Source of the DNA: XYD2-FULL-39-9 sp964363685
Lineage (GTDB): Bacteria; Patescibacteriota; Patescibacteriia; Magasanikbacterales; GWA2-37-8
Length of the DNA: 5,512 bases
Direction: 5' to 3'
Assembly (NCBI GenBank): GCA_964363685.1
Contig: CAYIJG010000061.1
Span: forward strand, 1 to 5,512
Shown here: in pieces, positions 1-4,755 of the stretch
How the letters are laid out: each line of letters begins with the position of its first letter
Numbering within the stretch: the first letter of the stretch is position 1
Translations under genes and position numbers: made by a program
Notes under the pieces: generated by a model
Database searches by the model: none
Told to the model about the DNA's origin: nothing
The model's input: the letters and a program-made list of their open reading frames with translations, nothing else

Positions 1-12
1 TTCTTGGTAAAT

Positions 13-777
13 ATGTATGTTTATATCTACGACAATTTTTTACGTCAAAAAAATTTCCTTTCTCTCATTCATATCATGGAAGTTATTCTTACCGACTATG
101 GCATAGCTGGTAAAATTTTGCGTTTGCAAAATTACACAGACTCCAAAACTATCATCGAAGATGAAATCAAGCGTGGCGCCAAGACTATTGTTATCGTTGG
201 TAACGACGCTACTTTTGGTCAGGTATTGTCTCGCAGCGCTACCAGTGACTGTACTTTTGGTTTTTTACCCGTTGGTCCAAACAATACTATTGCGGAAGTG
301 CTAGGTATTCCGGTGGGAGTGGAAGCTTGCACGGTGTTGTCCCGTCGCCGTAAAGAATTTTTGGATGTCGGCTGGATGAATAATCGTTATTTTGTTTCCC
401 AGTTAAAGGTCATGCCAGCCAAGCTGGAGGTTGTCTATGATGAGCGTTTTAAAGTTACGGCCACCGACAAGATGGAAGTAATTGTTTGTAATTTGCAACC
501 ATTTTTTTGGAAAAAAGATAAAAGAGACAAAGAAGCGCATATTGTGCATCCGCAAGATGGCAAACTGGAAGCGTTTATCAGACCATTGACAAAGAGTGGT
601 TGGTGGGGATATAAATACGAAGACCCAAGCATTTTTCCTTTTGAAGAAATGACTATTGCCGGTAAAGAAGCCTTTGCGGTTGAAGCTGATGGCAAGCTTT
701 CCAAAGAAGTCAAAGTAAAAATAAAATTAGCTCATAGCAAAGTGGAAATGATTGTGGGTAGGGATCGTAAATTCTAG
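13..777 (+). CDS. Diacylglycerol kinase-fold protein (YegS/DgkB-like)
   Basis: A 254-residue protein with the layout of the diacylglycerol/sphingoid lipid kinase catalytic domain, a family that phosphorylates lipid hydroxyls with ATP. The nucleotide loop is at residues 62-68 (VGNDATF), where the family has GGDGT. The following LPVGPNNTIAEVLGIP (85-100) matches the family pattern LPLGTxNDFAxxLGIP. The C-terminal beta domain carries HPQDGKLEAF (179-188) and VEADGK (223-228), equivalent to the usual DGxL and DGE segments. I chose the ATG at 13 because MYVYIYDNF looks like a natural N-terminus for such proteins. The frame is open to the window edge and an in-frame TTG at 4 exists, so an upstream start cannot be excluded. 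Both altered glycines (to N64 and A66) and K228 in place of Glu raise doubt about activity. No membrane segment is seen. The fold is fairly sure; the substrate is unknown. Confidence 0.8.
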   Translation: MYVYIYDNFLRQKNFLSLIHIMEVILTDYGIAGKILRLQNYTDSKTIIEDEIKRGAKTIVIVGNDATFGQVLSRSATSDCTFGFLPVGPNNTIAEVLGIPVGVEACTVLSRRRKEFLDVGWMNNRYFVSQLKVMPAKLEVVYDERFKVTATDKMEVIVCNLQPFFWKKDKRDKEAHIVHPQDGKLEAFIRPLTKSGWWGYKYEDPSIFPFEEMTIAGKEAFAVEADGKLSKEVKVKIKLAHSKVEMIVGRDRKF

Positions 778-857
778 CGCGGGTGGCGTAATGGTAGCCG
801 CACTACCTTGAGGTGGTAGCGCCGTAAGGCATGGAGGTTCAAGTCCTCTCCCGCGCA
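777..857 (+). tRNA. trnL: tRNA-Leu (anticodon GAG)
   Basis: A complete class II tRNA folds by eye. The acceptor stem GCGCGGG (777-783) pairs perfectly with CCCGCGC (850-856). The D stem is GCG (786-788) with CGC (799-801), and the D-loop holds GG at 793-794. The anticodon stem CTACC (803-807) pairs with GGTAG (815-819) around the loop TTGAGGT, giving anticodon GAG at 810-812, which reads CUC and CUU leucine codons. The variable arm is GCC-GTAA-GGC (821-830). The T stem GGAGG/CCTCT (833-837/845-849) closes the loop TTCAAGT. The discriminator A857 is followed by CAA, so CCA is not encoded and must be added by a nucleotidyltransferase. G777 is also the last base of the preceding TAG stop, so the tRNA probably matures from a shared transcript. 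Confidence 0.96.
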
Positions 858-888
858 CAATTTGAAATCAACTATTTCTTTTTCCCCC

Positions 889-919
889 AAAAAATGCTAA
901 AATTCCTTTAGTATTTTTT
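889..919. terminator. AT-rich hairpin, possible bidirectional terminator
   Basis: Positions 889-901 pair with 907-919 as a 13-bp stem containing one G-U wobble (G896 with T912). The loop is five bases (902-906). The 5' arm starts with six As and the 3' arm ends with six Ts, the geometry of a bidirectional Rho-independent terminator downstream of the tRNA. Against this, the stem contains only one G-C pair, so it would be weak, and the same bases carry a plausible extended -10 promoter element. Confidence 0.4.
895..903 (+). promoter_or_regulatory. Putative extended -10 promoter for the 931-2579 operon
   Basis: TGC followed by TAAAAT (898-903) is an extended -10 element matching five of six bases of TATAAT. 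Transcription would begin near 910 and leave a leader of about 20 bases before the ATG at 931. At a 17-base spacing the -35 position reads TTTCTT, which is poor, so the call rests on the TGn extension alone. The same TGC-plus-hexamer form recurs before gpsA. Confidence 0.4.
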
Positions 920-930
920 ATTATATTTTT

Positions 931-1173
931 ATGCGTTATTTTATCGGTATCGTCCTAGTTCTAATTGGTGTAGCTTTAGTTCTCAAAACTGAATGGTTTA
1001 TTCAAAACTTTGGCAGTAATGCTTGGGCTGAAGAAAAATTTGGAACTGCAGGCGGTTCGCGTTTGCTGTATAAGCTTATTGGTACCGCTTTTATCTTCTT
1101 TGGATTCCTGGCTATTACCAACATGATCCAAGGTTTTTTAATGGGAACATTGGGTAAAATTTTTATTAGATAG
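931..1173 (+). CDS. Small two-helix membrane protein, function unknown
   Basis: An 80-residue protein with two hydrophobic helices, at about residues 2-19 and 46-66. They are joined by a polar segment, TEWFIQNFGSNAWAEEKFG (20-38), followed by GGSRLLYKLIG (41-51). I do not recognise a named family; proteins of this general form are familiar to me from candidate-phyla genomes. The EE pair and the GGSR-YK motif between the helices look like conserved features rather than random linker. No Shine-Dalgarno sequence precedes the ATG; the leader is almost pure A/T. The stop at 1171-1173 lies five bases before the methyltransferase start, so the two are very likely co-transcribed. No function can be assigned. 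Confidence 0.8.
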   Translation: MRYFIGIVLVLIGVALVLKTEWFIQNFGSNAWAEEKFGTAGGSRLLYKLIGTAFIFFGFLAITNMIQGFLMGTLGKIFIR

Positions 1174-1178
1174 TTTTT

Positions 1179-1727
1179 ATGTCTCACTCCGGCACTGCTC
1201 TTATCGATCCATATAAAATTTTTGCAAGAATTTCATTGTCAGCCGGACAGCGGGTGGCAGATTTGGGTTGCGGTCGCACTGGTCATTTTGTTTTTCCTGC
1301 AGTCAAAATAGTTGGTGATAAGGGTGTGGTCTATGCAGTTGATGTGGTGAAAAATATTTTAGAAAGCATAAAAAGCATGGCACGAAGCGAAGGCTTTGAT
1401 AATGTGCAGACAGTTTGGTCTGATATTGAGGTGCCTGGCAAAACCCCAATTCCAGAGGGGTCACTTGACGCTTGTTTTTATATTAATGTATTATTCCAGC
1501 TGAAAAATAAAGATGGAGCTTTGCAAGAAGCCGTACGGATGCTCAAAAAGGGTGGGTATCTGGTAGCTGTTGACTGGGCAAAGAAACTAGGGGCACTTGG
1601 CCCATCAGAGAACCTAATGCTCAAACCCGATGATTTGATGCGTTTGGCAAGTGGGCAAGGTTTGAAATTTATCGACAAGATTTTACCGGGCGACTATCAT
1701 TATTCATTAATTTTTGAAAAGATTTAA
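1179..1727 (+). CDS. Class I SAM-dependent methyltransferase
   Basis: A 182-residue Rossmann-fold methyltransferase of the UbiE/Methyltransf_11-31 style. Motif I is VADLGCGRTG (26-35), which binds the methionine part of SAM. VYAVD (51-55) supplies the acidic residue expected to hold the ribose. D82 (VWSDIE) fits the adenine-contacting position, and LKKGGYLVAVDW (122-133) is the usual strand 5 region. The ATG at 1179 is five bases after the upstream stop and gives motif I the normal distance from the N-terminus. There is no Shine-Dalgarno sequence. The core is compact, with no substrate-recognition domain, so the substrate (small molecule, quinone-like, protein or RNA) cannot be read from the sequence. 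There is no membrane segment, so the protein is probably cytoplasmic. The fold is confident; the specific reaction is unknown. Confidence 0.88.
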   Translation: MSHSGTALIDPYKIFARISLSAGQRVADLGCGRTGHFVFPAVKIVGDKGVVYAVDVVKNILESIKSMARSEGFDNVQTVWSDIEVPGKTPIPEGSLDACFYINVLFQLKNKDGALQEAVRMLKKGGYLVAVDWAKKLGALGPSENLMLKPDDLMRLASGQGLKFIDKILPGDYHYSLIFEKI

Positions 1728-1732
1728 ATCAC

Positions 1733-1800
1733 TGTCATCCTGAACTTGTTTCAGGATCCCGATGTATTGCAGGAGATGCTGAAATAAATTCAGCATGACA
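1733..1800. repeat. 68-bp palindromic intergenic repeat with two tandem hairpins
   Basis: The element has imperfect terminal inverted repeats: TGTCATCCTGAA (1733-1744) against TTCAGCATGACA (1789-1800), 11 of 12 matching. Inside are two 8-bp hairpins with 5-base loops: ATCCTGAA/TTCAGGAT (1737-1744/1750-1757) and ATGCTGAA/TTCAGCAT (1776-1783/1789-1796). The four arms are versions of one octamer, so alternative pairings are possible, for example 1749-1759 with about 1773-1784. It looks like the small non-coding palindromic repeats dispersed in many bacterial genomes. It encodes nothing and sits within an otherwise compact operon. Confidence 0.82.
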
Positions 1801-1813
1801 ACTAAAAATAACT

Positions 1814-2221
1814 ATGAACATTTCTAATCTTTTTCACCTAGACTATTGGTTCAGCCAGCCGTTTATCGCCAGAGGTAATTCGCTCAAGTTGCTTGTTGGT
1901 GCTTTTTTGTTTTTTATCGTAGCAGGATTGGTTTGCAGAATCCTTTCTCAGTACAAAGAAGAAAAATACAAAAAGATTATTTTGAAAAGATTTGGTAACT
2001 TGGGTATGACCTTGGGCTTTTTGGGAATGGTATGGATGTTCTTCCGTCAGGAAGGCGTAATGTACCTATCTTACCGTTTATGGTTATTGCCAGTAATAGT
2101 CTATGCAGTTTGGTCTCTATACAAAACTTATAGATATATGACTTCTCGAATTCCTCAAATAAAAGAGGAAGAAGACAGACGCGCCAGAATAGAAAAGTAT
2201 TTACCTCATCAAAAAAAATAA
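1814..2221 (+). CDS. Three-helix membrane protein, function unknown
   Basis: A 135-residue protein with likely membrane helices at about residues 24-42, 62-79 and 88-105. A basic segment (KEEKYKKIILKRFG, 48-61) lies between helices 1 and 2. The C-terminal tail (112-135) is highly charged, with EEEDRRARIEKYLPHQKK, and may be a short cytoplasmic helix. The N-terminal segment YWFSQPFIARG (11-21) is amphipathic. I do not recognise a named family. The ATG at 1814 lies 13 bases after the palindromic repeat and has no Shine-Dalgarno sequence. The gene ends one base before the GTG of the YraN-like gene, which suggests translational coupling. Nothing in the sequence indicates an enzymatic or transport role. 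Confidence 0.8.
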   Translation: MNISNLFHLDYWFSQPFIARGNSLKLLVGAFLFFIVAGLVCRILSQYKEEKYKKIILKRFGNLGMTLGFLGMVWMFFRQEGVMYLSYRLWLLPVIVYAVWSLYKTYRYMTSRIPQIKEEEDRRARIEKYLPHQKK

Positions 2222-2222
2222 T

Positions 2223-2579
2223 GTGACTCGTCGCAATAAAAATTTAGGCGATTGGGGAGAAGAACAAGCCTGTAATTTTTTAAAGCGACATGAGTTTAAA
2301 ATTGTTGAACGGAATTTTCACACGACTATGGGTGAAATTGATATCGTCGCTGTCAAAGGCGATGATTATTATTTTATTGAAGTAAAGACCCGAAAAGACA
2401 GCGATTTGGCCAATGATGATTCTATTACTTATTTTAAGAAATTAAAGCTTCAAAAAACGGTCAGAGCCTACTGTTATGCTCGAAACATAAAGGATAAATC
2501 CATTATTTTGGCTGGGTTAATTGTAAAAGTAAACGAAATTGAGAAAAAGGCCAGTTTTCGGTTTTGTGTTATCTACTAA
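2223..2579 (+). CDS. yraN: YraN/UPF0102 family nuclease-fold protein
   Basis: A 118-residue protein matching UPF0102 (YraN), a family with a Holliday-junction-resolvase-like restriction endonuclease fold and no settled cellular role. The signature is in order: LGDWGEEQACNFL (8-20), ERNFHTTMGEID (29-40), FIEVKTR (51-57), then a lysine-rich KKLKLQK helix (72-78). D40, E53 and K55 form the PD-(D/E)xK metal site, so the catalytic residues are intact. The C-terminal FRFCVIY replaces the usual RFDVI-type strand. Length is typical of the family. The start is GTG; the nearby ATG at 2221 is followed directly by TGA and cannot be used. One base separates it from the upstream gene. The role may be in DNA processing, but this is inferred from the fold only. 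Confidence 0.9.
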   Translation: MTRRNKNLGDWGEEQACNFLKRHEFKIVERNFHTTMGEIDIVAVKGDDYYFIEVKTRKDSDLANDDSITYFKKLKLQKTVRAYCYARNIKDKSIILAGLIVKVNEIEKKASFRFCVIY

Positions 2580-2605
2580 CCCCGACCTTCGCGAAGAGCG
2601 GGGTT
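2578..2605. terminator. GC-rich hairpin after yraN, possible terminator
   Basis: AACCCCG (2578-2584) pairs with CGGGGTT (2599-2605). Inside it the self-complementary CTTCGCGAAG (2587-2596) extends the structure, with a two-base mismatch on each side. The 24 bases 2580-2603 are a palindrome at 10 of 12 positions. Its position between a stop codon and a new promoter suits a terminator, but only two Ts follow, so termination would not be of the classic type. It could also be a decayed dispersed palindrome. Confidence 0.5.
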
Positions 2606-2632
2606 GACCAATTCCTTATTTTGTACTAGAAT
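2604..2632 (+). promoter_or_regulatory. Sigma70-type promoter for ndk
   Basis: The -35 box TTGACC (2604-2609, five of six matches) and -10 box TAGAAT (2627-2632, five of six) are separated by exactly 17 bases. Transcription would start near 2639 and give an AT-rich leader of about 36 bases before the ndk ATG. The first two bases of the -35 box are also the end of the preceding hairpin. Confidence 0.75.
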
Positions 2633-2674
2633 TACCGCAATTATATTCTTATTAAAAAATTAATTAACAAATAT

Positions 2675-3277
2675 ATGGTACACCCTTCCAAAGAAAGAAC
2701 ATTTGTTATCATCAAGCCAGACGGCGTTCAACGTGGTCTAGTTGGTGAAATTTTAAAACGCATCGAGCGAGTCGGTTTGAAGGTGTCTGCTTTAAAAATG
2801 GTAGTCCCTACCGAAGAGCAATGCTGGACACACTATAATAAAGACGAAGCTTGGTTTCTCAAAAAAGGCGAGCGAACTATCACTGATCGCCAAGCCGCTG
2901 GTTTTTCCGTGGACAAAGAAGCGGTAGAATATGGCAAGGATATTGTTCGTGGTTTGGTAAAGTTTATGACCTCTGGTCCAGTAGTAGCGATGGTTTTATC
3001 CGGCAATCAAGCTGTAGGAATTATTCAAAAATTAGTTGGTGGCACCGAGCCCCTCACTTCTGATGTCGGTACTATTCGTGGTGATTTTACTTTGGATTCA
3101 TATGCTCTCTCTGGTCAAGACGAAAGAGCTGTCAGAAACTTGATTCATTCTTCCGACAAGCCAGATGAAGCAGAAAGAGAAATAAAAATTTGGTTTAAGC
3201 CGGAGGAAATTATTGGTTATCGCCAATTGAATGAAGAAATACTTTACGACGTGAATTTGGATGGAATTTTGGAATAG
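2675..3277 (+). CDS. ndk: Nucleoside diphosphate kinase, extended form
   Basis: This enzyme moves the gamma-phosphate between nucleoside tri- and diphosphates through a phosphohistidine. Family motifs are clear: ERTFVIIKPDGVQRG (7-21, with K14), THY (52-54), FMTSGPVVAMVL (97-108), GTIRGDF (132-138), and the active-site NLIHSSD with H158, followed by EREIKIWFKPEE (167-178). At 200 residues it is well above the usual 135-155. About 27 extra residues lie between HY and GLVKFM (roughly 55-92), about 10 before the catalytic His (142-152), and a tail of about 22 follows FKPEE. The reading frame is intact and all catalytic residues are present, so this looks like a functional variant. The ATG has no Shine-Dalgarno sequence. 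The gene ends with tandem stops TAG TAA. It is followed after 11 bases by the cupin gene, probably on the same transcript. Confidence 0.96.
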   Translation: MVHPSKERTFVIIKPDGVQRGLVGEILKRIERVGLKVSALKMVVPTEEQCWTHYNKDEAWFLKKGERTITDRQAAGFSVDKEAVEYGKDIVRGLVKFMTSGPVVAMVLSGNQAVGIIQKLVGGTEPLTSDVGTIRGDFTLDSYALSGQDERAVRNLIHSSDKPDEAEREIKIWFKPEEIIGYRQLNEEILYDVNLDGILE

Positions 3278-3288
3278 TAATCTGATGT

Positions 3289-3630
3289 ATGTTGATAAAA
3301 AAAACAGATGCTAGAAAAAAAGAAAACTCCAAAGACTGTACAGTTTGGGAATATGAATATCCCAGTAAGAATTTTAGTTATGCGACGGCTCTTATTGACG
3401 GTCGATATCCTCAGGAAAAAAGAGCTATTAATAGAGAATGTGAAGAAGTTTACTATGTTATTTCTGGGTCAGGTATTGTACATTCTGAAAAAGGCGACTT
3501 TGCAATAAATGAAGGCGATCTGTATTTCTTTGAAAAAGGAGAAATATATTGGGTTGAAGGAGTTCAATTGTTGATTGTTTTGGTCAACGCTCCAGCCTGG
3601 ACATCCGCACAGCATAAGATAGTTGAGTAA
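3289..3630 (+). CDS. Small cupin-fold protein without canonical metal ligands
   Basis: A 113-residue single-domain beta-barrel protein of the cupin superfamily. The second half of cupin motif 1 is clear (E53-VYYVIS-G60, fitting E-x6-G), as is a motif 2 framework (G76-DLYFF-EKG, 76-84). However, the HxH expected at about 46-49 reads AINR, and the motif 2 His is Tyr87. All three metal-binding histidines are therefore absent, which argues against a metal-dependent oxygenase or isomerase. A ligand-binding or structural role, or a different active site, is possible. The ATG at 3289 is preferred because the overlapping ATG at 3285 opens a frame that soon stops. There is no Shine-Dalgarno sequence. 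The gene follows ndk by 11 bases and is closed by a terminator, so it is the last gene of the ndk unit. Confidence 0.86.
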   Translation: MLIKKTDARKKENSKDCTVWEYEYPSKNFSYATALIDGRYPQEKRAINRECEEVYYVISGSGIVHSEKGDFAINEGDLYFFEKGEIYWVEGVQLLIVLVNAPAWTSAQHKIVE

Positions 3631-3655
3631 TTATTTATAATTAACTATTTAAATA

Positions 3656-3689
3656 AAAAAATACCCTCACAAAATCGGGGGTATTTTTT
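3656..3689. terminator. Rho-independent terminator after the ndk-cupin unit
   Basis: A 13-bp stem (3656-3668 with 3677-3689, one T-G wobble at 3667/3678) closes an 8-base loop. The core ATACCC/GGGTAT is flanked by a run of As on the left and six Ts on the right (3684-3689). This is the classic form and could also stop transcription from the opposite strand. It lies 25 bases after the cupin stop. Confidence 0.88.
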
Positions 3690-3692
3690 GTA

Positions 3693-3721
3693 TTGAAGAA
3701 AGTGCTTATATTTGCTAATAT
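3693..3721 (+). promoter_or_regulatory. Promoter for gpsA
   Basis: TTGAAG (3693-3698) and TAATAT (3716-3721) are 17 bases apart, and the -10 is preceded by TGC (3713-3715), an extended -10. Each hexamer matches consensus at four of six bases, so the support is the spacing plus the TGn extension. Transcription would begin near 3728, about 19 bases before the ATG at 3747. This position also argues against the upstream in-frame TTG at 3693 as the start codon. Confidence 0.55.
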
Positions 3722-3746
3722 AGCAGGGCTTAAATTAAAGATTTCT

Positions 3747-4748
3747 ATGTCAAAAAAAGAACAGGTAGCAATTTTGGGAGCGGGGAATATGGGCACAGCC
3801 TTGGCGCAAGTGATTGCTTCCAATGGTTTTGTTGTTAAACTTTGGAACCATGCTGGTGATTTGGAGCCATTACAGCAAATTACAGAAACTAGAGAAAATC
3901 AAAAATATCTGCCAGGCATAAAACTCTCTGCAAATATAGAGTGTGAAGCAGATATTGAAAAGGCTCTATCTGGAGCAGATGTCGTGTTTGTAGCTGTCCC
4001 TAGTGTGTTTGTCCAAAAAATCGTTAAAAGTGGATCTTCATATATTTCCAAGAAAGCAATTTGTGTGGATGTATCCAAGGGGCTGGATTTTACAGATAAA
4101 TCATATGCCCTAACTACTGATATTTTGAAAAAAATATTGCCAAAAAATAAAATCGCTTCTATTTCCGGGCCAGCCATTGCCGGACAGATGGCCTTGGGCA
4201 AGTTTACCGCCATGAATGTTGTTTCAAAAGATAAAAGCGTCATCAAAACCATCAAAAAAATAATGGAAAATAAAAATCTAAGATTGATACCAACTAGCGA
4301 CATAATAGGAGTTGAAACATCCGGGTCTTTCAAAAATGTCTACGCCATTGCTTTAGGCATGTGTGATGGCATGCAAATCACAACCAATACTAAGGCGGTA
4401 TTATTTACAATTGCTTTGCACGAGATGGCACAGCTAGTCAAAAAAATGGGGGGCAAATCTGAGACTGTTTATGGGTTGGCCGGGTTGGGGGATTTGTTTG
4501 GTACAGGACTCGCCACTGTCAGTCGTAACCGAAGATTTGGTGAATTTGTGGGAAGTGGTCTAACAACTGAAAACGCTGTAGTCAAAGTCGGGCAAGTGGT
4601 GGAAGGCGTGCCAGCTACCAAAGCTTTGCATAATTTATCAAAAAAATTTAAATTAAAAATGCCTTTAGCCAGTTTGGTTTATAAAATTGTTTACGAACAG
4701 GCGAGTGTGCAAATAGAAATGGAAAATATTTTAAATAATTTAGAGTAA
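3747..4748 (+). CDS. gpsA: NAD(P)-dependent glycerol-3-phosphate dehydrogenase
   Basis: This cytoplasmic enzyme reduces dihydroxyacetone phosphate to sn-glycerol 3-phosphate, the backbone of bacterial phospholipids. The 333-residue length is normal. The Rossmann loop is VAILGAGNMGTALA (7-20). Further motifs are YLPGIKL (54-60), VAVPS (82-86), VSKGL (109-113), SGPAIAGQ (140-147) and SGSFKNVYA (192-200) with the catalytic Lys196. AGLGDLFGTG (245-254) and SRNRRFGE (259-266) bind substrate phosphate. The segment at 140-147 departs from the more common SGPxFAxE. I start at the ATG at 3747, which places the dinucleotide loop near the N-terminus as in the family. The in-frame TTG at 3693 would add 18 residues and overlap the promoter. 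There is no clear Shine-Dalgarno sequence. The penicillin-binding protein gene follows after seven bases, suggesting one envelope-related transcript. Confidence 0.95.
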   Translation: MSKKEQVAILGAGNMGTALAQVIASNGFVVKLWNHAGDLEPLQQITETRENQKYLPGIKLSANIECEADIEKALSGADVVFVAVPSVFVQKIVKSGSSYISKKAICVDVSKGLDFTDKSYALTTDILKKILPKNKIASISGPAIAGQMALGKFTAMNVVSKDKSVIKTIKKIMENKNLRLIPTSDIIGVETSGSFKNVYAIALGMCDGMQITTNTKAVLFTIALHEMAQLVKKMGGKSETVYGLAGLGDLFGTGLATVSRNRRFGEFVGSGLTTENAVVKVGQVVEGVPATKALHNLSKKFKLKMPLASLVYKIVYEQASVQIEMENILNNLE

Positions 4749-4755
4749 CTTTTTC

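Noticed and set aside
4..12. TTG at 4 as the start of the kinase-like gene
   Set aside because: The ATG at 13 begins a natural-looking N-terminus (MYVYIYD). The frame is open to the window edge, so this cannot be settled fully.
435..713. 92-codon open frame on the minus strand inside the kinase-like gene
   Set aside because: Low-complexity Ser/Leu-rich translation, antisense to a recognised gene, with no supporting signal.
1733..1800. The hairpins after the methyltransferase gene as a Rho-independent terminator
   Set aside because: Neither hairpin is followed by a T-run, and the 12-bp terminal inverted repeats fit a repeat element better.
1801..1813. Promoter with -10 TAAAAA before the gene at 1814
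   Set aside because: A weak hexamer with no -35 or TGn extension and almost no room for a leader; read-through from the upstream operon is simpler.
3308..3508. 66-codon + frame overlapping the cupin gene
   Set aside because: It is an alternative frame of the cupin gene; the cupin frame has recognisable motifs and this one has none.
3693..3746. TTG at 3693 as the gpsA start
   Set aside because: It would add 18 residues ahead of the dinucleotide-binding motif, and this stretch contains a spaced -35/-10 pair. The ATG at 3747 fits the family N-terminus better.
3899..4333. 144-codon open frame on the minus strand inside gpsA
   Set aside because: It lies wholly antisense to a gene with clear family motifs, has no recognisable domain, and no promoter or terminator fits it. 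It is a shadow frame.
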